In this document: positions 25,132 through 32,886 of the stretch, one piece after another
Layout: every line of letters begins with the position of its first letter
Position numbering within the stretch: the first letter of the stretch is position 1
From: JBCAWW01 sp039024315
Lineage (GTDB): Bacteria; Bacteroidota; Bacteroidia; J057
Length of the DNA stretch: 55,042 bases
Reading direction: 5' to 3'
Assembly: GCA_039024315.1 (NCBI GenBank)
Contig: JBCCQN010000026.1
Coordinates: 1 to 55,042, forward strand
Notes under the pieces: model-generated
What the model was told of the DNA's origin: nothing
What the model saw: the letters and a program-made list of their open reading frames with translations, nothing else
Database searches by the model: none
Translations under genes and position numbers: made by a program

Positions 25132-26592
25132 ATGGCTGATCCAAAAGGATTTTTAAAATATGAACGCGAGTTACCTCGGAGTAAATCACCCCAAGAGCGC
25201 GTAAATGATTACCGGGAGTTTTATATCCCCCATAGCGAGGAGAAGACCAAGCAGCAAGCTTCTCGCTGTATGGACTGTGGCGTACCTTTTTGCCACCATG
25301 GCTGTCCTTTGGGTAATCTGATCCCTGATTTTAACGATGCGGTTTATCAAGAAAACTGGGCCAAAGCCTATGAGATCCTTAGTGAGACCAACAACTTCCC
25401 CGAATTTACCGGCCGGATTTGTCCAGCCCCTTGCGAAGGTTCTTGCGTATTAGGGATCAACAAGCCGCCTGTAGCCATAGAACACATTGAAAAATCAATC
25501 GCTGAGAAGGCCTTCCAATTAGGTCTGGTCAAGCCACAGATTCCTTCCTCCCGTACAGGAAAGACCGTGGCTGTGATCGGTTCGGGACCGGCTGGATTAG
25601 CTACTGCCGTGCAATTGAATGCCGCCGGACACTCGGTTACTGTTTTTGAGCGAGCCAAGCGTCCCGGTGGCCTTCTGAGATATGGCATTCCTGATTTCAA
25701 ATTGGAAAAAAGTACCGTAGAGAGAAGGATTAAGGTGATGGAAGCATCCGGCATACAGTTTAAGTGTGGAGTCGAAATTGGCAAAGACATACCCGCTGAA
25801 CAGATCAAGGCCACATTTGATGCAATGGTCCTCACAGGGGGAGCTACGATCGCAAGAGACTTACCGATAGCGGGTAGGGAGCTAAAAGGCGTACACTTGG
25901 CTATGGATTTTCTCACTCAGCAAAACCAAGTCGTAGCTAAGGAGTGGGAAGCCAAGGAAGCGCGAATCCTAGCGACCGATAAAAATGTAGTCGTCATTGG
26001 AGGCGGTGATACGGGAGCTGACTGCGTCGGAACGTCAAATCGCCATAAAGCAAGCTCTATTACTCAACTAGAGCTGCTCGGACAGCCCCCTACAAGTAGA
26101 GCGGCTCACAATCCTTGGCCAGAATGGCCGATGACCTTACGCACCTCCTCCTCACATGAAGAAGGCTGCGAGCGTAATTGGTCTATTCTGACAGAAGCGT
26201 TCATCGGAGATGAAAACCAAAACCTCAGAGCCCTCCAAGTATGCGATATCGCTTGGGATGAGCAAAATCGAAAGTTTGAAAAAGTAGCGGGTTCTAGCCG
26301 CGAGATCCCTTGTGAATTAGCATTACTAGCGATAGGATTTGTCTCTCCCGATCCGAAAGGCCTGCTCGCTCAGCTAGCAGTGGCGCTAGATGATAGAGGT
26401 AATGTAGCAACTACTCAATATCAAACAAGTGTTGAGGGGATTTTTGCTGCGGGAGACATGAGAAGAGGCCAATCCTTAGTGGTCTGGGCCATCAGTGAAG
26501 GGCGTGAAGCAGCCATCGCAGTGGACCAATGGCTAAAGGGTGAGAGCCGACTCCCTGCCAAAGATACCTCGCATTTAGAGCTGGTCAGATAG
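25132..26592 (+). CDS. gltD: Glutamate synthase (GOGAT), small subunit
   Basis: This 486-residue flavoprotein takes electrons from NADPH and passes them to the large subunit through 4Fe-4S clusters. The N-terminal cluster-binding region has CMDCGVPFCHHGCPLGNLIP and CPAPCEGSCVLGI. The FAD site is VAVIGSGPAGLATAVQL at about 147-163. The NADPH site is VVVIGGGDTGADCVG at about 284-298. The FAD-closing segment GIFAAGDMRRGQSLVVWAI lies near the C-terminus. The length matches the family (about 480). It is co-transcribed with gltB. No clear terminator follows; the next gene starts about 120 nt later. Confidence 0.95.
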   Translation: MADPKGFLKYERELPRSKSPQERVNDYREFYIPHSEEKTKQQASRCMDCGVPFCHHGCPLGNLIPDFNDAVYQENWAKAYEILSETNNFPEFTGRICPAPCEGSCVLGINKPPVAIEHIEKSIAEKAFQLGLVKPQIPSSRTGKTVAVIGSGPAGLATAVQLNAAGHSVTVFERAKRPGGLLRYGIPDFKLEKSTVERRIKVMEASGIQFKCGVEIGKDIPAEQIKATFDAMVLTGGATIARDLPIAGRELKGVHLAMDFLTQQNQVVAKEWEAKEARILATDKNVVVIGGGDTGADCVGTSNRHKASSITQLELLGQPPTSRAAHNPWPEWPMTLRTSSSHEEGCERNWSILTEAFIGDENQNLRALQVCDIAWDEQNRKFEKVAGSSREIPCELALLAIGFVSPDPKGLLAQLAVALDDRGNVATTQYQTSVEGIFAAGDMRRGQSLVVWAISEGREAAIAVDQWLKGESRLPAKDTSHLELVR

Positions 26593-26714
26593 GCTAAAAA
26601 ATACTTTGGTATATCATAAAATACTGACATCAGATATTGGGACCACCAAAATGATAAATTGGAAATCTGATTGACAATGCATAGTTTAGGGGCGTTTTAC
26701 TACAAACCAATTTA

Positions 26715-27104
26715 ATGTCCGTTTCAGAGCATCCTGAGAAACTTGTAGAGACAGCAATAGCCACTTATGAGCGATATCCCTCAGGAGTAATTTTGCTTAC
26801 CATGAAACCCTATTCTAGAATTGAGCTAGATGGGGCCAAGGAATTCATTAAGGTTTGTGTCGAGATTGCGGGAGAAAAGGCACCGGTTGTTTTGATCGAT
26901 AATAGTCACCCTCATACGACTACTCTTAAGGCAAGACGTCATCTTTCAGAGGCCAATGAGATTGCAGCGGCAGCTGGCATCTCTAATAACTCAATGAGCG
27001 CTTTTCTCGGTAATCTTTGGATTAGGACTGTGCCTCCTGTATATCCTTCCAAGATTTTTACTAGCAAAGAATCCGCCGTAGAGTGGCTAAAGACTTTTTG
27101 TTAG
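26715..27104 (+). CDS. Small STAS/SpoIIAA-like protein (uncertain)
   Basis: This 129-residue soluble protein has no signal peptide or membrane segment. Its pattern of one hydrophobic strand (GVILLTMKPYS), a helix (DGAKEFIKVCVEIAG), a central strand (APVVLIDNSHPHTT), and later SAFLGNLWIRTVPPVYPSKIFTSKESAVEWL resembles the STAS/SpoIIAA-like fold, often found in Bacteroidota as short stand-alone proteins. The final SKESAVEWLKTF helix is typical of those proteins. The assignment is by pattern only. It lies between gltD and two small membrane-protein genes, with no visible functional link. Confidence 0.55.
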   Translation: MSVSEHPEKLVETAIATYERYPSGVILLTMKPYSRIELDGAKEFIKVCVEIAGEKAPVVLIDNSHPHTTTLKARRHLSEANEIAAAAGISNNSMSAFLGNLWIRTVPPVYPSKIFTSKESAVEWLKTFC

Positions 27105-27122
27105 TTTCACTCCTCTTCTACT

Positions 27123-27689
27123 ATGCGAAGTCTTAAACGATTGTTTACCTTTTTTCTCAATCTAGGAGACCGCCTTCTTTGCGTACTGTTTGCCGTTTTA
27201 TTGACGCAAGTACCTACTTATCTAAGTCAATACCAAGATAGCTTAGCGACGGTGCGTTTACGGAGTGAAAAAACCTATCTCGAACTAGACGCCAAAGCGG
27301 CCCAATTTAACTTAGATGTTAATAGCTTTCTAGAGCAACAAAGGCTCATACCTGATAGCATGCGGCTGACCAATCCCCAGCTCATGCAAGACGCGGTAGC
27401 AAGGTATTACAGTTACAATGAAGCCTACCGAGCCATCAGTGAAAGTCCCGAATGGAAAAAACCATTTGCTTTGGCCAAGCATTATGACCCTTCAATTCAT
27501 GCTTCCTTCGATTTTGAACCCAAAATTGATTACTCCTGGACGAGTGCAATCTATGCCTTAATGGGTGTCTTGATTGCTTTGGGTGTGCTAGGCTTACTCT
27601 ATGGCTTGTTTAGCTGGATCAATCGCCGTTTTAACAAAGCTCGCCCAGTTTACGATCCCTACAAATATCGTCGTAAAGACCTTAGCTGA
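27123..27689 (+). CDS. DUF2937 family membrane protein
   Basis: This 188-residue protein has an N-terminal membrane segment (LFTFFLNLGDRLLCVLFAVLLTQVPTYL) and a C-terminal one (IYALMGVLIALGVLGLLYGLFSWI). Between them is a helical region containing SQYQDSLATVRLRSEKTYLELDAKAA. The VPTYLSQYQDSL stretch is the recognisable DUF2937 start. The tail is basic (RRFNKARPVYDPYKYRRK) and probably cytoplasmic. The function of the family is unknown. The gene begins 18 nt after the preceding stop and ends 14 nt before the VanZ-like gene, so the three form one likely operon. Confidence 0.65.
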   Translation: MRSLKRLFTFFLNLGDRLLCVLFAVLLTQVPTYLSQYQDSLATVRLRSEKTYLELDAKAAQFNLDVNSFLEQQRLIPDSMRLTNPQLMQDAVARYYSYNEAYRAISESPEWKKPFALAKHYDPSIHASFDFEPKIDYSWTSAIYALMGVLIALGVLGLLYGLFSWINRRFNKARPVYDPYKYRRKDLS

Positions 27690-27703
27690 TTGCAATTCTC
27701 TCA

Positions 27704-28162
27704 ATGAGGTACTTCTTCCGTTATTGGTTTCCCTTGCTGTTTTGGCTAACTCTCATCTTCTCTCTCTCCCATCAAGATGGAGATACTTCCTCTAGTTTAA
27801 GCAATTGGGTGGTAAGCATCCTCGAATTTCTCCGTATTGATCCCGATACGCTGCGCCAGCCAGTCGTCAAAACCTTGGTACGCAAAGCCGCTCATATGAC
27901 AGAATACTTCATCCTATTTCTGTTGTTTTTTCGCCTCATCTCAACCATCAAACCATTTAAAACAAGCCTTGTAACAGCTTTTTTGTTTACCGTAGCTTAT
28001 GCTGCGACTGATGAGTTTCATCAGATTTTCATCCCTGGCAGGCTTGGAACCATCTTTGACGTAGGGATTGACAGTTTGGGTGCACTTATAGCACTTTTGC
28101 TATGCGTTTATTACCAGCGGAGAAAGGCAAACAATTCACAAAAAAAAACTAGCTTTGTATAA
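27704..28162 (+). CDS. VanZ family membrane protein
   Basis: This 152-residue protein has four predicted membrane segments. Family marks are WFPLLFWLTLIFSLSHQDGDTSS, RKAAHMTEYFILFLLFFRL, and YAATDEFHQIFIPGRLGTIFDVGIDSLGA. The DEFHQ...PGR...D..D.LG block is the VanZ-like signature. Members are implicated in glycopeptide tolerance in enterococci, but most bacterial homologues have no known role. A TAGCTTTG box at 28150-28157 at its 3' end could be a -7 element for the following odhB gene, without a clear -33 partner. Confidence 0.78.
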   Translation: MRYFFRYWFPLLFWLTLIFSLSHQDGDTSSSLSNWVVSILEFLRIDPDTLRQPVVKTLVRKAAHMTEYFILFLLFFRLISTIKPFKTSLVTAFLFTVAYAATDEFHQIFIPGRLGTIFDVGIDSLGALIALLLCVYYQRRKANNSQKKTSFV

Positions 28163-28198
28163 GCACAAATTTTAGCCCGTCGTTTTAAAGAAAGACGT

Positions 28199-29458
28199 AT
28201 GATCATCGAAGTAAAAGTCCCGAGCCCCGGAGAATCCATTACCGAAGTAGAAATCGAAGCCTGGTTAGTCGAAAGCGGTGCCACCGTTGAAATGGACGAT
28301 GAACTGGCCGAGATTAATTCTGATAAAGCTACCTTGACCATCAATGCCGAAAATGGTGGTGCCATTGAAATCTTGGTAGAAGAAGGAGAAACCGTAGCTG
28401 TAGGCCAGGTCATCGCCAAAATCGATACCGAAGCCGCAGGCGCAGCTCCTGCCAAACAAGAAGCAAGTGCGCCGGCAGCAGAGAAGGCCGAAGCGAGTCC
28501 AGCGCCCCAAGTAGTGCCCCCCTCCAGTAATGGTGGACATGCGGCAGGACATCCTTCCGTATCCGCCGCCAAATTGATGGCAGAAAAAGGCATTCCTGCC
28601 GGAGAAGTCCAAGGCAGTGGCCGCGGCGGCAGAGTCACCAAAACGGATGTCATCGCCCATAAGCCGGCCGCCAAAGCGCCCGCCGCGCCGAAGGAAGAAG
28701 CACCGAAGAAGGAAGAAAGACCGATCCCTAGTTTGCCTAGCATGAGCGGTGGGGCTGAGCGTATTCAGACTCGTGAAAAAATGAGTTTGATCCGCCGCAA
28801 AATCGCCGAGAGATTGGTCTCAGTCAAAAACGAAACTGCCATGCTCACCACTTTCAATGAGGTTGACCTCACCGAAGTGATGGCTATGCGCAAAAAATAT
28901 AAGGAGAAGTTTAAGGAAACCCATGGGGTTGGTCTCGGCTATATGTCCTTCTTTACCAAGGCAGTAACCATGGCCCTGATGGAGTTTCCAGCGGTCAACG
29001 GTCAGATAGACGGTAAAGAAATGCTTACCCACAACTATGCTGATATCAGTATCGCAGTAAGTTCTGATCGCGGTCTCGTGGTGCCAGTGATCCGCGATGC
29101 CCATCTGATGAGTCTCTGGCAGATCGAGAAGTCGGTATTGCATTATGCCCTCAAAGCACGCGCCAATGAAGTCACCCCTGATGACATGAGCGGTGGTACC
29201 TTTACGATCACCAATGGAGGGATTTTTGGTTCCATGCTTTCGACGCCGATCATCAACCCTCCGCAATCTGCCATCTTAGGTATGCACAATATCGTGCAGC
29301 GTCCAACGGCCGTAAATGGAGAGGTCAAAATTCGTCCGATTATGTATGTAGCGCTTTCCTATGATCACCGTATCATCGACGGAAAAGAGGCCGTAAGCTT
29401 CCTATTCCGCGTCAAAGAGCGTCTAGAAGATCCAAGTCGTATGCTACTGGAAGTGTAG
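28199..29458 (+). CDS. odhB: 2-oxoacid dehydrogenase E2, dihydrolipoyl succinyltransferase type
   Basis: This 419-residue acyltransferase core of a 2-oxoacid dehydrogenase complex is most like the 2-oxoglutarate dehydrogenase E2. A lipoyl domain spans 1-80, with the lipoylated Lys43 in NSDKATLTI. An Ala/Pro/Lys-rich linker carries the E1/E3-binding domain near 125-165 (SAAKLMAEKGI, GSGRGGRVTKTDV), followed by a second Ala/Pro/Glu linker. The catalytic domain from about 190 ends in DHRIIDG, with His390 and Asp394. IKPLMY-like and INPPQSAILGMH segments also match. The DKATL lipoyl site and the length support the succinyl type. No E1o gene is adjacent. A terminator follows. Confidence 0.88.
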   Translation: MIIEVKVPSPGESITEVEIEAWLVESGATVEMDDELAEINSDKATLTINAENGGAIEILVEEGETVAVGQVIAKIDTEAAGAAPAKQEASAPAAEKAEASPAPQVVPPSSNGGHAAGHPSVSAAKLMAEKGIPAGEVQGSGRGGRVTKTDVIAHKPAAKAPAAPKEEAPKKEERPIPSLPSMSGGAERIQTREKMSLIRRKIAERLVSVKNETAMLTTFNEVDLTEVMAMRKKYKEKFKETHGVGLGYMSFFTKAVTMALMEFPAVNGQIDGKEMLTHNYADISIAVSSDRGLVVPVIRDAHLMSLWQIEKSVLHYALKARANEVTPDDMSGGTFTITNGGIFGSMLSTPIINPPQSAILGMHNIVQRPTAVNGEVKIRPIMYVALSYDHRIIDGKEAVSFLFRVKERLEDPSRMLLEV

Positions 29459-29485
29459 TTATACGAGGATTTCGATATAATATCT

Positions 29486-29526
29486 GGGATGAAGGAGCTT
29501 GTGCTTTTTCATCCCTTTGTTTTTTT
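29486..29526 (+). terminator. Rho-independent terminator after odhB
   Basis: GGGATGAA (29486-29493) pairs with TTCATCCC (29508-29515), with extra pairing of AGC and GCT inside the loop, and a run of TTTGTTTTTTT follows. A family A repeat starts right at the end of the T-run. Confidence 0.8.
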
Positions 29527-29733
29527 GCCGCTTCGCGGAACGCTTATCTCCATTGGTGCGGCATGCATGCACGCACCTACAATCTGATGTCTGTAGCGGC
29601 CTATTGCACAGGCCGCAGAAAATTTAGCTCTATACGTATAGATAATGATACTTATATACGGCATTTTGGAGAATCTTGCGGCAAAAGTTATCAACCATCG
29701 TCTTATCGAAAGGAGCGTTCCGCGCAGCGGTAA
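29526..29733 (+). repeat. Dispersed palindromic element, family A copy 2
   Basis: The left end CCGCTTCGCGGAACGCTT (29528-29545) is answered by the inverted right end GAGCGTTCCGCGCAGCGG (29713-29730). The conserved centre GGTGCGGCATGCATGC is present, followed by about 110 bp not found in the other copies, including a hairpin GCGGCCT (29596-29602) with AGGCCGC (29610-29616). The whole gap 29459-29843 holds no credible gene. Confidence 0.75.
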
Positions 29734-29843
29734 TGTATCCCTCCCCCCTTCCTCACCTTGAAAATAAGGGGAAATTGATCAGTTGAGCTAGGCACTGGGA
29801 TTTTGAATGTTTTAGCAGAATTTTGGTTATTTTTAAACAGCTT

Positions 29844-30416
29844 ATGAAATCTTTGTTTTGGACTCTGTTTTGTACATTTGGCCTAGCCTACAGCACTCCA
29901 TTGTGGGCTCAAAATGACCTTCTACAAATGCAATTGCCAACTGTGCATGGGCAAACTTATGAGCTAGCATCGGTCGGAGAACAGGAATTATCGGTTTTCT
30001 TTTTCCTCGCTCCCGAATGCCCGCTTTGCGAAAACTATGCGGTTACTATCAAAGAGTTAAGGCAAAAATTTAGTCGAGATCAGATTAGCTTCTATGGCAT
30101 CTTTGCGGGCGACACCTACTCTCCTAACGAGATCACTCTCTATATGGCCCGTTTCCAACTTCCCGTCAAGGCCCTTAGAGACCCGACTTACCAACTGACT
30201 GAGCACTTTGGGGCCAGTGTTACGCCAGAGGTATTTTTGGTGGACTCAGCAGGGAAGGTCTTATATCAAGGCAAAATCGACAATTGGATTGCGGCCTTGG
30301 GCAAGAAACGATTGCAAGCCACTCGTTTTTACTTAGAAGATGCCCTCAGCGCCAGCCTCGCTGGTAGAGAAATCACTACTACCAAAACGGAAGCCGTTGG
30401 CTGCCTGATTGAATAA
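29844..30416 (+). CDS. Secreted redoxin (AhpC/TSA, thioredoxin-fold)
   Basis: This 190-residue exported thioredoxin-fold protein starts with a signal peptide (MKSLFWTLFCTFGLAYSTPLWAQ). An upstream in-frame TTG at 29823 is rejected. The fold is redoxin-like: FFFLAPECPLCENYAVTIKELRQKF contains a CPLC active-site pair, ISFYGIFAGD follows, and VTPEVFLVDSAGKVLYQGKIDN supplies the cis-Pro region. The tail ends EAVGCLIE, a conserved C-terminal mark of the redoxins that travel with cytochrome c/copper-monooxygenase-like proteins. Its stop is 3 nt from the start of that partner, so they are translated from one message. Periplasmic thiol chemistry is inferred. Confidence 0.8.
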   Translation: MKSLFWTLFCTFGLAYSTPLWAQNDLLQMQLPTVHGQTYELASVGEQELSVFFFLAPECPLCENYAVTIKELRQKFSRDQISFYGIFAGDTYSPNEITLYMARFQLPVKALRDPTYQLTEHFGASVTPEVFLVDSAGKVLYQGKIDNWIAALGKKRLQATRFYLEDALSASLAGREITTTKTEAVGCLIE

Positions 30417-30419
30417 TAG

Positions 30420-31802
30420 ATGAAGCGAGATACCCTACTTTTAGGTTTTGTAATCTGCCTACTTTGGGCTTGCGGTGAGCCACAGGAACCAGCGGCGAAC
30501 ACGGCAAAGATGAGTCTGCCTGATACCGTGAGCTTTAGCGAGCACATTGCGCCTATTATTTATCAAAATTGTACACCCTGCCATCGACCCGGTAGTGCGG
30601 GGCCCTTTAGCCTCATCAGCTATCGCGATGTCTCCAAACGCAAAAAGATGGTAGCCAAGGTGACGAGGGATCGCTATATGCCTCCTTGGCCAGCCGACCC
30701 TGAATACCGCCACTTCGTCGAAGAAAAAATCCTCTCTGAGCGAGAGATTGCCCTGATAGATCGTTGGGCGAAGCAGGGGGGACCTATTGGAGACGAGAGT
30801 CAAATTCCCGCGCCACCCCAATTTCCTACCACCTCCTTTTTAGGCGAGCCTGATCTGGTGCTGGAAATGGAGGAAGCCTTCCCGATCAAGGGTAACAATC
30901 AAGACCGCTTCTTATTTGGTAAAATCCCCTACGAAATCGCCCAAGATACCTTTGTCAAAGCGTTTGAGTTTGTCGCCGGCAATAAAAAAGTGGTCCATCA
31001 CATGAACGGCCACCTCGTCAGCTACGATCCTGAGGCCAAAGCCAATGTGATGGAAGGTGAACGCTTTGTGGACAGAGAGCGCGTTCCCGTGCAACGGGCC
31101 TACCCCAGATTAGGCCTACTCAATGACGATGGTACCTATCCTACTCTGACGCCGCTCGTTTGTAATTACCTGCCGGGTGTGGTACCACAACTTTATCCAG
31201 CAGGAGTGGGAGGTTATCGGCTAAGCAGGAAAGGGGCTTTTTTATTCAACGATTTACATTATGGTCCTTCGCCAGAGGATACCTCAGATTTGTCTAGCGT
31301 AAATGTTTTTTTTGCTCCGGGTCCCCCAGAACGCCCCACTCTAGAATTACAAATGGGCACCTTGGGTATCTCGGATATCGTACCGCCTTTGGTGATCCCT
31401 CCCGACACTGTTATGCAGTTTCGGACAGAGGCGATCATCCAACAAGATATTTCGCTCCTGACCCTTAATCCCCATATGCATCTTTTGGGCAAATCATTTA
31501 CTGCCTACGCCATCGCGCCAACAGGAGACAGTATACCGCTGATTCGCATTCCAGAGTGGGATTTTCGCTGGCAATATTTCTATACTTTCGAATATATGCT
31601 TCCGCTCGCCAAAGGTACTAGGGTAGTCGTAGAGGCTATTTATGACAATACAATAGATAATCCCAATAACCCTTTTGATCCGCCCCAGCTAATTGCCGAA
31701 AGGGAAGGAAGTATGCGCACTACTGATGAAATGCTGCAATTTATCATGACCTTTCTCCCCTATCAGGCCGGAGATGAGCAAATCGCTTTGGGTCAAAAAT
31801 AA
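30420..31802 (+). CDS. Cytochrome c / copper type II monooxygenase-like lipoprotein
   Basis: This 460-residue lipoprotein has lipobox LLWAC with Cys18. An N-terminal c-type heme domain (about 35-125) holds the CTPCH heme motif and a likely axial Met in RYMPPWP. From about 140 there are two peptidylglycine-hydroxylating-monooxygenase-like beta-sandwiches. Candidate copper ligands are the HH pair of KKVVHHMNGHL, the HMHLLGK motif, and the final MRTTDEMLQF. This architecture recurs in Planctomycetes and Bacteroidota, often fused to a redoxin; here the redoxin is a separate gene 3 nt upstream. The substrate is unknown. The gene is directly followed by the RDD gene. Confidence 0.8.
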   Translation: MKRDTLLLGFVICLLWACGEPQEPAANTAKMSLPDTVSFSEHIAPIIYQNCTPCHRPGSAGPFSLISYRDVSKRKKMVAKVTRDRYMPPWPADPEYRHFVEEKILSEREIALIDRWAKQGGPIGDESQIPAPPQFPTTSFLGEPDLVLEMEEAFPIKGNNQDRFLFGKIPYEIAQDTFVKAFEFVAGNKKVVHHMNGHLVSYDPEAKANVMEGERFVDRERVPVQRAYPRLGLLNDDGTYPTLTPLVCNYLPGVVPQLYPAGVGGYRLSRKGAFLFNDLHYGPSPEDTSDLSSVNVFFAPGPPERPTLELQMGTLGISDIVPPLVIPPDTVMQFRTEAIIQQDISLLTLNPHMHLLGKSFTAYAIAPTGDSIPLIRIPEWDFRWQYFYTFEYMLPLAKGTRVVVEAIYDNTIDNPNNPFDPPQLIAEREGSMRTTDEMLQFIMTFLPYQAGDEQIALGQK

Positions 31803-31877
31803 TTGAACCGACAACTTGAAAATAGAGATAGGAATCCACTATTTTGTCTTCAACTAGTTAACGTTAACTTAGCATCT

Positions 31878-32738
31878 ATGTCTTATCAAGCCGTCAAAAC
31901 AGGACATCGCTTTGCGGGTATGTTCATTGATTACATGATTGTTTTCATTGGATTGGGTTTTGTCGCTATACTTAGCCTAGTAGTGATGGATTTCAATGAT
32001 TTGGTTACGGGATCGGATTACAACAAAGCCGAAACTGTAACCAAATGGGCCATTATCATTGTGTTTGCCATATGGACGGCTAAGGATGTATTTGGCGCTC
32101 GGAGTCTCGCCAAAAGAGCGATAAAGCAGCAAATTCTCCACCACAAAACGGAGGCTGCCGCTGACCCTTTTGTAACGCTTTTACGCAATTTGCTATCTTT
32201 TATCTGGCCGGTCGAGTTTTGCTGGGCGCTTATCAATCCAGAGCGACGCTTGGGGGATTTAGTAGCAGGCACTAAGCTGGTCAGCTATCAGGGTTCAAGC
32301 CCAGCTCCCAGCGGGGAATTGTGGCGCTCTTTTGCTGCTTTGGGAGTGAGCTTACTGTTTTGGTTTTTATTGATCAATCCTATTTTTCCGAAGTATGGTG
32401 AGGGCAGGGGCAGTGCCGTCGCTCCCCAGATAGAGTCGCTCAATGAGACCAAAAGCCAAAAATTAACGGATGCGCTCGCTTTTAAGATGGGGCAAGCCTT
32501 TCCCGAAATCGAAGCAAAAGTCTATGACAGTAGCAATGAAGCAGGTGAAGGCTTTATTGAAGTGGATTTGTTTCGCGAAGCGGAAAAAAACATTGGTCTC
32601 TCCCGCCTTTACAACTTTAGGATCATGATCCATGAGATCAGTGATCAGACCCTTCCTGAGACCAAAGACTGGGCTGGCCGCATGAAAGTAACCCAAAAGA
32701 ATCCCCTTGGCAGTTCTACGCAAGAGTTGTTTTGGTAA
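31878..32738 (+). CDS. RDD family membrane protein
   Basis: This 286-residue protein begins with the RDD signature (GHRFAGMFIDYMIVFIGLGFV, the conserved R and D in RFAGMFID). It has three membrane segments in the first half, plus LLRNLLSFIWPVEFCWALINPERRLGDLVAGTKLV, the typical third element. A further segment (FAALGVSLLFWFLLINPIF) leads to a soluble C-terminal region of about 110 residues. The reading frame extends to a TTG at 31803, but the ATG at 31878 puts the RDD motif at the normal position. The role of RDD proteins is mostly unknown; some are ion exchangers. A family B element follows. Confidence 0.75.
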   Translation: MSYQAVKTGHRFAGMFIDYMIVFIGLGFVAILSLVVMDFNDLVTGSDYNKAETVTKWAIIIVFAIWTAKDVFGARSLAKRAIKQQILHHKTEAAADPFVTLLRNLLSFIWPVEFCWALINPERRLGDLVAGTKLVSYQGSSPAPSGELWRSFAALGVSLLFWFLLINPIFPKYGEGRGSAVAPQIESLNETKSQKLTDALAFKMGQAFPEIEAKVYDSSNEAGEGFIEVDLFREAEKNIGLSRLYNFRIMIHEISDQTLPETKDWAGRMKVTQKNPLGSSTQELFW

Positions 32739-32739
32739 G

Positions 32740-32857
32740 TACTGCTTCGCAGAACGATCATTATTATTCCATCATACTGTAAACCGTGACGACACAAAAC
32801 TTTGTGTCGCCTAGAGCTGAGCGTTCCTCTCTCCCGAAAGCTTTCGGGAGATAAAAA
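32740..32857. repeat. Dispersed palindromic element, family B copy 2
   Basis: This 118-bp element begins TACTGCTTCGCAGAACGATC like copy 1 and ends in the perfect palindrome CTCCCGAAAGCTTTCGGGAG (32831-32850). The central hairpin CGACACAAA (32790-32798) with TTTGTGTCG (32801-32809) differs from copy 1 by paired changes that keep the stem. It lies between convergent genes and may terminate transcription in both directions. Confidence 0.8.
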
Positions 32858-32886
32858 ATAATCGCTCAATGATGTCTTACTTCCTT

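Noticed and set aside
25368..25916. 182-codon frame antisense to gltD
   Set aside because: It is opposite the conserved FAD-binding region of GltD and has no independent evidence.
30405..30425. Frameshift splitting a redoxin-monooxygenase fusion
   Set aside because: The redoxin has its own signal peptide and conserved C-terminus, and the next gene has its own lipobox, so they are two complete genes.
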